Below, piece after piece: positions 1 to 6,956 of a DNA stretch of 8,949 nucleotides. The first letter of the stretch is position 1. Every line of letters starts with the position of its first letter. This DNA comes from an uncultured Kangiella sp. (GTDB lineage: Bacteria; Pseudomonadota; Gammaproteobacteria; Enterobacterales; DSM-103792), in NCBI GenBank assembly GCA_946481205.1, contig CAMLNB010000142.1, positions 1 through 8,949 of the forward strand. Reading direction: 5' to 3'. The notes under the pieces are model-generated. The model worked only from the letters and a program-made list of their open reading frames with translations, ran no database searches and was not told where the DNA came from. The translations under genes were made by a program, and so were the position numbers.

Positions 1-378
1 CAGGATGCGACGCTGGCGCAATTTGTTAAACCGCATACGGCCGGCCAAGCCGCGCGCTTAGTCGCGCGTTTTCAGCAAGCGCGTCAGCATTACCAACAGC
101 TGCTCAGTGACGATGGCTTGCTGCTGCTGCCCACGCTGGGCTTTGTTGCACCCAAGCATGGCGAGATGAACCGGCAGACGCTGAAACCCGGCGTCAACCG
201 CCATTTGACGCCGCTGCTGTTCTGCAATTACTGCGATCTGCCGGCGATCAGCATTCCGGCCTGGCGCTATCGCGATGCCGACAGTGGCTTGCCGGCAGCC
301 GTGATGTTGGTTTGCGCGCCGGGTGCGGAAGGCCGCATGCTTGATGCAGCGGCGGCACTGGAAGCGCGGCTGAATTGA
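1..378 (+). CDS. Amidase-signature family hydrolase, C-terminal part (5' end outside window)
   Basis: This is the last 125 codons of a gene entering from the left; frame 1 is open from base 1 to a TGA at 376-378. Amidase-signature enzymes hydrolyse carbon-nitrogen bonds of amides with a Ser-Ser-Lys triad that lies in the N-terminal two thirds, so the catalytic residues are not visible here. What is visible is the family's typical C-terminal pattern: a hydrophobic strand ending in a Pro-Thr (LLLLPT), then an N-x-x-x-L-P-A-I-S-I-P block around residues 77-88 of the fragment, then GLP, a hydrophobic LV pair, a P-G-x-E-G-R-M-L segment and a terminal A-x-A-L-E helix. I cannot tell the substrate: it could be a general amidase, an allophanate-hydrolase-like or a GatA-like protein. 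No terminator is obvious after the stop. Confidence 0.82.
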   Translation, partial: QDATLAQFVKPHTAGQAARLVARFQQARQHYQQLLSDDGLLLLPTLGFVAPKHGEMNRQTLKPGVNRHLTPLLFCNYCDLPAISIPAWRYRDADSGLPAAVMLVCAPGAEGRMLDAAAALEARLN

Positions 379-582
379 ACTGTTCAGGAGCTCGGAAGAT
401 GTGGCATTAGCCATGAGGCGAAACACCCGCTCGGCTTCTACACTGTACGGCACGCCTACTGCTGCCTCGGGGTTTACCGGCTTGTGGAAGCGGCAGAATT
501 CGGAGCTGTCGGTCGCAGCACGCATTGCAGTAACAGCAAACACCAAGTAGTTCCCATTGTCCCAAGAAAAGCGAGAACAAAC
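379..582. other. Unexplained 204-base intergenic segment, open on both strands
   Basis: This gap lies between the amidase stop and the propeller gene. I find no convincing promoter, tRNA or terminator in it. The minus strand is stop-free right across it (within a longer open frame spanning 58-657). One plus frame is open to TAG 548-550 and contains a possible GTG start at 401 preceded by AGGAG at 386-390, which would encode about 49 residues. Neither reading looks like a family I can name with confidence. It may be a dispersed repeat, a decayed gene end, a small gene, or simply a leader for the propeller gene. Confidence 0.35.
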
Positions 583-585
583 GTG

Positions 586-3500
586 ATGATCAAACTGTTG
601 AAACACGGATTGCCCGCCGCCTTGCTCGCGCTGTTGTTGCCATTGAGCGCGGCGCACGCAGCGGAGCCGACTGACATGGCGCTGCTGGCCGGCATGAAAG
701 CGCGCAACATCGGTCCCGCTGGCATGAGCGGCCGGGTGGCGGCGATTGACGTATCACCGCACGACAACAACGTGATTTATGTTGGTGCCGCTACTGGCGG
801 CGTCTGGAAATCGGTCAATGGCGGCAGCCATTGGCAACCGGTGTTTGATAAACAGGATGTGCATGCCATCGGTGCGTTGGCGGTGTCACCGCTCAATCCG
901 AATCTGATCTGGGTCGGCACCGGTGAAGGCAACGTGCGCAACTCGGCGTCCGTTGGCCGTGGCGTGTACCGCTCTCTGGATGCCGGCAAAACCTGGCAGC
1001 ACATGGGCCTGAAGAACAGCGAGCGCATACACCGCATCATTCCGCATCCGCGCGACGTCAACACGGTTTATGTCGCGGCGATGGGCCAAGCCTGGGGTGA
1101 AAACAGCGAGCGCGGTGTGTACCGCACGCGCGACGGCGGCAAGAGCTGGCAACGCATCTTGTTTGTCGATGACAAAACCGGCGCGGCCGAACTGGTCATG
1201 GACCCGAGCAACCCGGACAAACTGTTCGCCAATATGTGGCAGTACCGGCGCTGGCCCTGGTTGTTCAAATCCGGTGGCCCCGGCAGCGGCTTGTACATGA
1301 GCATCGACGGTGGCGACAGCTGGCGGCAAGCGACCGAGAAAGACGGTTTGCCAAAAGGCGAGCTCGGCCGGATGGGCATCGCCGTGGCGCCCAGCGATCC
1401 GCGCGTCGTGTATGCATTGGTCGAAGCCAAAGACAACGTGCTGCTGCGTTCACTCGATGGCGGCTACAAATGGGAAACCGTCAACAAGGACATCAATGTC
1501 TCCGGTCGGCCGTTTTATTACGCCGACATTCGCGTTGACCCGGATCGCCCGGACCGGCTGTATCGCCTCGCCACCTTCACCGATGTCTCCGATGATGGCG
1601 GCAAAACCTTCAGCACCCTGATCGGTTTGAAGCATCTGCATCCGGACAACCATGCGCTGTGGATCAACCCGCGCAATGGCGCGCACATGATCAACGGCAA
1701 CGATGGCGGCATCGGCATCAGTTACGACCGCGGCGAAACCTGGCGCTTTGTCAGCAACCTGCCGCTGGCGCAGTTCTATCACGTGCGTTATGACCTCGAC
1801 ACGCCGTACAACCTTTACGGCGGTCTGCAGGATAACGGCTCCTGGCGCGGCCCCTCGTCCATCTGGGAACAAGGGCCGATCCGCAACTCGCACTGGACCG
1901 AAGTCGGTTTCGGTGACGGCTTTGATACCTCGCCGGATCCGGACAACAACCGCCGCGGTTACGCGATGAGTCAGGATGGTTTTCTGCTGCGCTGGAATCT
2001 CGATACTGGCGAGCGCCAGATGATTCGACCGGCTGCACCTGATACCAGCACCCGCCTGCGTTTCAACTGGAATGCCGGCTTTGCGCAAGATCCGTTCGAT
2101 AGCGGCACCCTTTATTACGGCAGCCAGTTCCTGCACAAATCGACCGATCGCGGCAACACCTGGACCATCATCAGCCCGGATTTGACCAGCAACAATCCGG
2201 ACAAACAGAAAGGCCATGAAAGCGGCGGCCTGACATCCGATGTCACGGCAGCAGAAAATCACACGACCATCATCAGCATTGCGCCGAGCACACAAGAGCG
2301 CGGTGTGATCTGGGTCGGCACCGATGACGGCCGCGTGCAGGTGACGCGCGACGGCGGTCAAAGCTGGAGCAATATCGTTGCCGGCGCCAAAGGCGTTCCG
2401 GCCGATACCTGGGTGCCGCATATCACGCTGTCGCCGCATAGCAAAGGCACGGCGTTTGTTGTGTTCGACAATCACCGCCGCAGCGATTGGACGCCGTATC
2501 TGTTCCGGGTCGATGACTATGGCAAGCGCTGGACCTCGCTGGCGAGCAAAGACATTGACGGCTATGCCTTGATTGTCCAGCAGGATTTGGTCGAGCCGAA
2601 CCTGCTGTTCCTTGGCACCGAATTCGGTTTGTATGTCTCGTTCGATGCCGGCAAGAAATGGCAGAAATGGACACACGGCGTGCCAACGGCTTCGGTCATG
2701 GATCTCGCCATTCATCCGCGCGAGCACGATCTGATTGTCGGCACTCACGGCCGCGCACTGTATGTGCTGGACGACATCCGGCCCTTGCGCGAACTGGCCA
2801 AGCTTGAGCGCAGCACCAGTCTGCATCTGTTTGAAATCGCGCCGACTGTGCAGTATCAGGTCAAAGAAAACGCCATCGACAGCATCAATTCGCAGTCGGA
2901 TTTTCAGGGTGAAAACCGCGCGTACGGCGCGCTGATTCACTTCTGGCTGACGGCCGAGCAGTTACCGCACCCGGATGAAGACGTTGAGCGCCTGCGCAAA
3001 CAACCAGAGCCGGCCAAGGATGAAAAGCCCAAGCCGACCAAAGCGGCGTTGGAAATTCGCGACAGCGCTGGTGGTCTGGTCAATCGGCTGGAGATCGAGG
3101 CCAAGCAAGGTTTGAATCGCGCGGTCTGGGATTTGTCGCGCAGCGCCTATCGCTCACCGCTGCCGCCGAGCCCGTGGGGTGGCGGCACCGCCGCGCCTGC
3201 GACGCCCGGCGAATACAGCGTCAGTTTGATCTTTGATGGCAAACGCGCCGAACGCAAACTGACCGTGTTGGCCGACCCGCGCCTGCAACTGAGCGCTGAG
3301 GACTACCGTAGCAAAGCCGCCAGCTGGGCTGAGTTCGGCAAAGTGCAAGAAACCATCACCGATGCGGTGCGCCAGGTAAAAGATCTGCGTGCCGATCTGG
3401 ACCGCATCAGTGCGCTGGCCAAAACCGATATCGAGCGTCGCAAGGAACGGGCGCCGGCCACCGAAATCGGCGACACCGATCCGCATCAAGCGCTGAACAA

Positions 3501-3813
3501 AGCCATCGACGGCTTCAAGGAAAAGTTGCTCGAAGCGGAGAAGCAACTCTGGCAACCGCCGGAGTCAACCAAAGGCTATGTTGCTGACCGCGATGCCCAA
3601 GCCATGCTCGGCATTGCCGGTTGGTTCTATGGCTCCAGTCTGCGTCCGGTCACACCGACCCAGCAGGCCTACTTGCGTGCCGCCGAAGCGCGCACCCGTG
3701 AGGCACTGGCCGGTTTGAATAAATTGTTCACCGATGAGCTTCCCGCCATCAAAGCACAGGCCGAACGCCTGAATCTGGTGATGCAACCGATGCCAGCGCT
3801 CGTCACCTTGTAA
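586..3813 (+). CDS. Large exported Asp-box (BNR/sortilin-like) beta-propeller protein
   Basis: This encodes about 1075 residues. It starts with a clear Sec signal peptide (K4, K7, a Leu/Ala-rich core, likely cleavage after AHA near residue 26), so it acts outside the cytoplasm. The body carries eleven Asp-box-type motifs (S/T-x-D-x-G-x-x-W/F) starting near residues 76, 130, 181, 239, 289, 335, 379, 519, 587, 642 and 685, the hallmark of BNR/VPS10-like propeller blades. Between 379 and 519 the motifs lapse, around a GGLQDNGSW stretch, which could be the junction of two propellers. Residues from about 730 lack Asp boxes: a charged linker rich in Pro, Lys and Glu (about 805-825), a Pro/Gly-rich beta domain, then an Ala/Glu/Lys-rich helical, coiled-coil-like tail. 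Databases often call this family glycosyl hydrolase, but Asp boxes are structural and I see no proof of catalysis. GTG 583 is an equally possible start; the ribosome site is weak. It is closed by its own terminator. Confidence 0.87.
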   Translation: MIKLLKHGLPAALLALLLPLSAAHAAEPTDMALLAGMKARNIGPAGMSGRVAAIDVSPHDNNVIYVGAATGGVWKSVNGGSHWQPVFDKQDVHAIGALAVSPLNPNLIWVGTGEGNVRNSASVGRGVYRSLDAGKTWQHMGLKNSERIHRIIPHPRDVNTVYVAAMGQAWGENSERGVYRTRDGGKSWQRILFVDDKTGAAELVMDPSNPDKLFANMWQYRRWPWLFKSGGPGSGLYMSIDGGDSWRQATEKDGLPKGELGRMGIAVAPSDPRVVYALVEAKDNVLLRSLDGGYKWETVNKDINVSGRPFYYADIRVDPDRPDRLYRLATFTDVSDDGGKTFSTLIGLKHLHPDNHALWINPRNGAHMINGNDGGIGISYDRGETWRFVSNLPLAQFYHVRYDLDTPYNLYGGLQDNGSWRGPSSIWEQGPIRNSHWTEVGFGDGFDTSPDPDNNRRGYAMSQDGFLLRWNLDTGERQMIRPAAPDTSTRLRFNWNAGFAQDPFDSGTLYYGSQFLHKSTDRGNTWTIISPDLTSNNPDKQKGHESGGLTSDVTAAENHTTIISIAPSTQERGVIWVGTDDGRVQVTRDGGQSWSNIVAGAKGVPADTWVPHITLSPHSKGTAFVVFDNHRRSDWTPYLFRVDDYGKRWTSLASKDIDGYALIVQQDLVEPNLLFLGTEFGLYVSFDAGKKWQKWTHGVPTASVMDLAIHPREHDLIVGTHGRALYVLDDIRPLRELAKLERSTSLHLFEIAPTVQYQVKENAIDSINSQSDFQGENRAYGALIHFWLTAEQLPHPDEDVERLRKQPEPAKDEKPKPTKAALEIRDSAGGLVNRLEIEAKQGLNRAVWDLSRSAYRSPLPPSPWGGGTAAPATPGEYSVSLIFDGKRAERKLTVLADPRLQLSAEDYRSKAASWAEFGKVQETITDAVRQVKDLRADLDRISALAKTDIERRKERAPATEIGDTDPHQALNKAIDGFKEKLLEAEKQLWQPPESTKGYVADRDAQAMLGIAGWFYGSSLRPVTPTQQAYLRAAEARTREALAGLNKLFTDELPAIKAQAERLNLVMQPMPALVTL

Positions 3814-3834
3814 TTGCCCGAAGTAGCTGTCCCC

Positions 3835-3864
3835 AAGCCCACTGTTCGCAGTGGGCTTTTTTTT
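3835..3864 (+). terminator. Rho-independent terminator of the propeller gene
   Basis: The stem AAGCCCACTG (3835-3844) pairs perfectly with CAGTGGGCTT (3849-3858) across a TTCG loop and runs into an uninterrupted T tract ending at 3864. It lies 21 bases after the propeller stop codon. On the minus strand the hairpin is followed by GGGGAC rather than a T tract, so it is expected to serve only the plus-strand gene and not the convergent LysR gene. Confidence 0.93.
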
Positions 3865-3940
3865 GATCGGCGATTTGTTCGGTGGAAAGCGCGCTGAGGC
3901 AAAGCAAGGCATCGGAGAACAACAACATTGCCAGAAGGGA

Positions 3941-4849
3941 TCACGCCCAGCTTTTAGCAATGGCTGTGCTCACCTGCTCCGCCAGAAATTGGGTCAGCAA
4001 CTGCACTTTCTGGGTCTGCCCGCGCCGGCTCGGATAGACCGCAAACAAGGTCCGCGACTCGATCTGATAATCCGGCAACAACCGTTGCAGTTCACCACGC
4101 GCCAGCGCCGGCCCCACCAGGAACAGCGGCATCAGAGCGATGCCACGGCCTGCCAGCAAGCTCGGCAGTAGCGCCAGACTGTTATCCGCACTCAGGCTGC
4201 CCCGCACAGGCACACTCATGCGTTCGTCACCGCGGTTGAATTGCCAGCGCTGGCTGTCAGTGGCCAAGCTGTAGCGCAAGCAATCGTGCTGCGCGAGATC
4301 GTTTGGTGACTGCGGCGTTCCGGCTCGTGCGAGATAGCCCGGCGCGGCGCACAACGCACGCTCAATGGTGGCCAACGGTTTGGCGACCAGGGTGGAGTCA
4401 CTCAGTTGGTGACGAATGCGCAGCGCCATATCAAAACCGGCTTCGACCATGTCTTGCAATTGATCGCCCAAGCTCAGTTCGATTTCGATCTCAGGATACT
4501 GTGCGGCAAATGCCGGCAACGCCGGCGCGACGTGCAGCAGACCAAAACTCATCGGCACGTTCAGCCGCAGCCGGCCTTTCGGCCGCTGGCTGGTATCGCG
4601 AATCTGCAGCTCGGCTGCGTCCAACTCATCAAGCACATGCACACAGGTTTGGTAATAGCGCTGACCGGCATCGGTCAGGCTCATTTGCCGCGTCGTGCGT
4701 TGGATAAGGCGCGTGCCCAGTTGCTGCTCAAGCTGGGCGACGTACTTGCTGACCACCGCATTCGACAGATCCGTTTCCCGTGCGGCGGCGGCAAAGCTGC
4801 CCAGTTCGACGACCCGGCGAAACAGACGCATGTTGAGGAGCTGATTCAT
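3941..4849 (-). CDS. LysR-family transcriptional regulator, divergent from the cyclase gene
   Basis: This encodes 302 residues, the usual LysR length. The N-terminal winged helix-turn-helix spans about residues 5-63 (M-R-L-F-R-R-V-V-E-L-G-S-F start, recognition helix around S-N-A-V-V-S-K, then LEQQLGTRLIQRTTR). A linker helix follows, then a two-lobed effector-binding domain from about residue 90 (P-E-I-E-I-E-L-S-L, G-F-D-M-A-L-R-I, A-A-P-G-Y-L, G-R-G-I-A-L-M-P). The RTTR and the ending resemble the CrgA/DsdC-like branch with many aromatic- and aldehyde-responsive members. It is a cytoplasmic DNA-binding regulator. It is transcribed away from the exported cyclase at 4964 with a 114-base shared region, so it probably regulates that gene and itself; the effector is unknown. 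ATG 4849 lacks a strong Shine-Dalgarno, and ATG at 4831 (residue 7) is an alternative. No intrinsic terminator follows it on its own strand. Confidence 0.93.
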   Translation of the reverse strand: MNQLLNMRLFRRVVELGSFAAAARETDLSNAVVSKYVAQLEQQLGTRLIQRTTRQMSLTDAGQRYYQTCVHVLDELDAAELQIRDTSQRPKGRLRLNVPMSFGLLHVAPALPAFAAQYPEIEIELSLGDQLQDMVEAGFDMALRIRHQLSDSTLVAKPLATIERALCAAPGYLARAGTPQSPNDLAQHDCLRYSLATDSQRWQFNRGDERMSVPVRGSLSADNSLALLPSLLAGRGIALMPLFLVGPALARGELQRLLPDYQIESRTLFAVYPSRRGQTQKVQLLTQFLAEQVSTAIAKSWA

Positions 4850-4963
4850 TGTTCACATTTCGTGGATAGTGCTTGTCAAATTACAGCATATTTCTCCATT
4901 TTCAGCTGGAATAGCCTTGCTCCTGTCAGACCGAGCCCGGTCGCCGCATGCAGGAGAGTCACC
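4850..4963. promoter_or_regulatory. Shared divergent control region, LysR gene / cyclase gene
   Basis: These 114 bases between two divergent starts must hold both promoters, unless the start calls are wrong. The core 4873-4904 is notably AT-rich against GC-rich flanks. It contains an imperfect dyad AAAT-N8-ATTT (4878-4893), of the size LysR proteins bind. TTGTCA at 4873-4878 (plus) and an exact TTGACA read on the minus strand at 4879-4874 resemble -35 elements, but I could not pair either with a convincing -10 at 16-18 bases. The region is assigned from context; individual boxes are not. Confidence 0.5.
4952..4958 (+). promoter_or_regulatory. Ribosome binding site deciding the cyclase start
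   Basis: AGGAGAG lies five bases before ATG 4964. It fixes the start there although the frame is open far upstream (to 4406, inside the divergent LysR gene). It is followed directly by a signal-peptide-like N-terminus. Confidence 0.8.
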
Positions 4964-6070
4964 ATGAGTCCCAAGCCACGCCCTCAGCCATTAGCCCTTT
5001 CGCCACTGTCTACCCTGCTGACCCGCACCGGCTTCGGCCTGCTCGCGCTGGGCTTGATGACCGCCGGCGCCGTGATGCCCGCGCGTGCCGCGCAAAGCGG
5101 ATCATCGTCACCAGCAGCGACGCCTTTGCAGGCGACATCAACTTCGCAACCGGCCAAGCCGACTGTGGGCATCAGCCCTTGGGGGGAACACGATGAGCTC
5201 GGCCGCCTGAATCTGATGACTGCGCAGAGTCGCGCCAATGTGCTGCAGCGCGTTCGCGGCGGTGAGGTTTACGATCTGTCGGTGGAATACTTCATTGGCA
5301 TGCCGAGTTGGCATGGTATCGGCGACCCGCGCTACCAGTTCTGGCTAACGCACACGCCGCGAGGCACCGCCGTTGACGACCCCTTGCATGTCGGCCACCA
5401 GCAAAACGCGCTGGTCAGCTACACCGGTGATGCGGTTTCGATGTACACCCATATGGGCACGCATATCGATGCACTGAATCATTTCGGTTTGAACGGCAAG
5501 ATCTGGAATGGTTTTGAAGCCGACCGCTACCTCGGCGACAAGGGATGGCTGAAAACCGGCGCAGAAACTATTCCGCCCATCATTGCTCGCGGCGTGCTGA
5601 TTGATCTGCCGGCAGCACTCAAGCTTGCACAGTTGCCGGCGTTGTTCCGGGTCGAACGCAAGCATATCGAACTGGCGCTCAAGCAGCAGCGGCTGACACT
5701 ACAGCGCGGCGATGTTGTGCTGCTACGCACCGGCCGGATGCAGCAGTACGACAATGCCGACGCATTCATGAAAGATCCGCCCGGGCTCGGCATGGATGCA
5801 GCTCGCTTCCTTGTCGACGCTGGCGCCATGATTATCGGCGCCGACAATCTCAGTCTGGAAACCTTTCCGCCGGAGCAGCCGGGAAACTACGTGCCTGTGC
5901 ACACCTTCCTGTTAGCCGAACACGGGATTCCGATCCTCGAACTAGCCTATCTGGAAACGCTGGCCCGGGACCGGGTGTACGAATTCGCCTTTATCGGCGG
6001 GTCGTTGAAATTCCGAGGCGCCAGCGCAGCTCCGTTGCGGCCTATCGCGTTGCCGTTGCACAGGAATTAA
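4964..6070 (+). CDS. Exported cyclase-family (kynurenine formamidase-like) metal-dependent hydrolase
   Basis: This encodes 368 residues. An N-terminal export signal (hydrophobic stretch about 22-38, ARA cleavage site near residue 42) is followed by a Ser/Thr/Ala/Pro-rich linker to about 68. The catalytic domain carries the PF04199 metal motif H-M-G-T-H-I-D-A-L-N-H with H163, H167, D169 and H173. It also has a C-terminal H313/E326 pair that matches the second-metal ligands of KynB-type enzymes. Known relatives hydrolyse N-formylkynurenine, isatin or other cyclic amides and lactones; the exact substrate cannot be read. ALNH in place of the textbook xPxH marks the longer cyclase subgroup. The export signal points to a periplasmic enzyme, which differs from cytoplasmic KynB and recalls isatin hydrolase. 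No twin-arginine motif is seen, so Sec export is likely. It is divergent from a LysR gene and followed by a small NTF2-like gene, which suggests an inducible catabolic or detoxifying function. Confidence 0.88.
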   Translation: MSPKPRPQPLALSPLSTLLTRTGFGLLALGLMTAGAVMPARAAQSGSSSPAATPLQATSTSQPAKPTVGISPWGEHDELGRLNLMTAQSRANVLQRVRGGEVYDLSVEYFIGMPSWHGIGDPRYQFWLTHTPRGTAVDDPLHVGHQQNALVSYTGDAVSMYTHMGTHIDALNHFGLNGKIWNGFEADRYLGDKGWLKTGAETIPPIIARGVLIDLPAALKLAQLPALFRVERKHIELALKQQRLTLQRGDVVLLRTGRMQQYDNADAFMKDPPGLGMDAARFLVDAGAMIIGADNLSLETFPPEQPGNYVPVHTFLLAEHGIPILELAYLETLARDRVYEFAFIGGSLKFRGASAAPLRPIALPLHRN

Positions 6071-6082
6071 CCTTCATTATCG

Positions 6083-6105
6083 CGTTGCCGGGCACGCCGG
6101 CAACG
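6083..6105 (+). other. Intercistronic hairpin between the cyclase and NTF2-like genes
   Basis: A perfect 9-bp GC-rich stem, CGTTGCCGG (6083-6091) with CCGGCAACG (6097-6105) around a 5-base loop, sits 12 bases after the cyclase stop and one base before the next ribosome binding site (6107-6112). It has no T tract, so it is not a standard terminator. It may shield the cyclase transcript end or tune translation of the next gene. Confidence 0.7.
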
Positions 6106-6106
6106 C

Positions 6107-6112
6107 AGGAGA
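6107..6112 (+). promoter_or_regulatory. Ribosome binding site supporting a GTG start
   Basis: AGGAGA lies nine bases before GTG 6122. This supports the non-ATG start of the NTF2-like gene; it abuts the hairpin just upstream. Confidence 0.75.
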
Positions 6113-6121
6113 TCTGACACC

Positions 6122-6529
6122 GTGAGTGACCCGAACACCACCTCAACCGCGCTGGCAACCGTAACGGAACTGTATCGCTGCTTTCGCGAACGTGACGACG
6201 ACGGATTTCGCGGCTTGTGCACCGCCGATCTGGAATGGATTCAGAACGAAGGCTTCCCCAATGGCCGCACCAGCATGGGTGCCGATGCCGTGATTAGACA
6301 CGTCTTCGACGGCAACCTCGTACAATGGCTCGGCTTTGGTTACCAGATAGAGCGCATGCTCGATGCTGGCGATCATGTCGTTGTGCTGGGTCATTACCAC
6401 GGTCACCACAAGGTTTCTGGCAAGGCCATGCGTGCGGCAGCCGCGCATGTATATGAGTTGCGTGCCGGAAAGATTTGCCGGTTTCGTATGTATGCCGACA
6501 CGGAGTCAATCTGGCGCGCGATGCGCTGA
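6122..6529 (+). CDS. Small NTF2/SnoaL-like fold protein
   Basis: This encodes 135 residues from a GTG start supported by AGGAGA. The pattern is that of the SnoaL/NTF2-like alpha-plus-beta barrel: an N-terminal helix (V-T-E-L-Y-R-C-F), a D-D-D-G-F-R-G-L helix, a C-T-A-D-L-E-W strand, then D-H-V-V-V-L-G-H-Y-H-G, A-A-A-H-V-Y-E-L-R-A-G-K-I and R-F-R-M-Y-A-D strands, typically ending D-T. Family members act as small isomerases, hydrolases or cyclases, or as ligand binders; I cannot predict the reaction. There is no signal peptide, so it is cytoplasmic. It follows the exported cyclase after 51 bases on the same strand and probably shares its transcript and LysR control. A periplasmic hydrolase with a cytoplasmic partner would suggest sequential steps on one compound, which is inference. 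Confidence 0.82.
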   Translation: MSDPNTTSTALATVTELYRCFRERDDDGFRGLCTADLEWIQNEGFPNGRTSMGADAVIRHVFDGNLVQWLGFGYQIERMLDAGDHVVVLGHYHGHHKVSGKAMRAAAAHVYELRAGKICRFRMYADTESIWRAMR

Positions 6530-6570
6530 CGGATGTTCGCTGGTAAGATACTTCGCGTAGCCTTCCATAA

Positions 6571-6595
6571 CGCGACGATCTCGCAGATCGTGGCG
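6571..6595. repeat. Inverted repeat upstream of the membrane-protein operon
   Basis: ACGATCT (6575-6581) and AGATCGT (6585-6591) form a 7-bp dyad around CGC. Beyond one G/G mismatch three more outer pairs follow (CGC 6571-6573 with GCG 6593-6595). CTTCGC at 6551-6556 and GCGAAG at 6593-6598 offer an alternative outer arm. It lies in the 109-base gap after the NTF2-like gene and 44 bases before ATG 6639. It could be an operator or an mRNA hairpin; there is no T tract. A weak TAAGAT (6544-6549) resembles a -10 box, but no good -35 accompanies it. Confidence 0.45.
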
Positions 6596-6638
6596 AAGCA
6601 CAGCCAACAATCCGCCCCTCGTTCTCCGGACACTCGTC

Positions 6639-6956
6639 ATGCCCGCTTCATTCTCCCAGACAACGGCCATCAGCTTGGTGCGCGGGCTCTTGATTGGTAT
6701 CGGCAGTCTGTTGCTGGTCTGGCTGCATCCCACAACAGATACCCAGATCACCGGCGTCATCATCGGCCTTGTTTTGCAAATTGTCTGGTGGTTGGCGCTG
6801 TGGGCAGTGCGCCGCTACGAGCAAAACAATCAGCTGGAAGGTGCGTTGCAACCGATTGTGGTGTTTATTCTGGAGTTGCTGATTGACGCGGTCACGGTCG
6901 CGTTGTTCGCCCACGCGGTGCTGAGCAGCTGGTGGTCGGCGGGACAAGCGCTATGA
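6639..6956 (+). CDS. Small three-helix inner-membrane protein, unknown family
   Basis: This encodes 105 residues, a hydrophobic protein with three likely transmembrane helices at about residues 11-30, 37-57 and 69-95. A short R-R-Y-E-Q-N-N-Q loop lies between the second and third helices. Positive residues at R15 and R58/R59 give no clear topology. I do not recognise the family. Its TGA overlaps the ATG of the next gene (ATGA at 6953-6956), so the two are translationally coupled and probably made in fixed ratio. Because the partner carries a zinc-protease-like motif in a membrane setting, this protein may be its partner subunit; that rests only on the overlap. The Shine-Dalgarno before ATG 6639 is weak. 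Confidence 0.72.
   Translation: MPASFSQTTAISLVRGLLIGIGSLLLVWLHPTTDTQITGVIIGLVLQIVWWLALWAVRRYEQNNQLEGALQPIVVFILELLIDAVTVALFAHAVLSSWWSAGQAL

Noticed and set aside
484..585. Upstream GTG start (484) for the propeller gene
   Set aside because: It would put 34 non-hydrophobic residues before an evident signal peptide at MIKLLKHG; no ribosome site precedes it.
58..657. Minus-strand open frame over the amidase end and propeller start
   Set aside because: Both ends lie opposite confident genes; only the middle 379-582 is unexplained and is reported as a finding instead.
811..2661. Asp-box repeats as a DNA repeat or CRISPR-like array
   Set aside because: The similarity is at the protein level with varied spacing and no identical DNA units.
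1450..2940. Long (496-codon) open frame on the minus strand inside the propeller gene
   Set aside because: It is opposite a well-supported coding frame with regular Asp boxes. Its product has no family-like pattern; this is a common GC-rich antisense shadow.
3835..3864. Bidirectional terminator for the convergent propeller and LysR genes
   Set aside because: On the minus strand the hairpin is followed by GGGGAC, not a T tract.
4873..4879. TTGACA / TTGTCA as firm -35 boxes for the divergent genes
   Set aside because: No acceptable -10 at normal spacing on either strand, so only the region and not the boxes is annotated.
4406..4963. Open plus frame upstream of the cyclase start
   Set aside because: It runs antisense through the LysR gene. 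AGGAGAG before ATG 4964 and the signal peptide starting there fix the real start.
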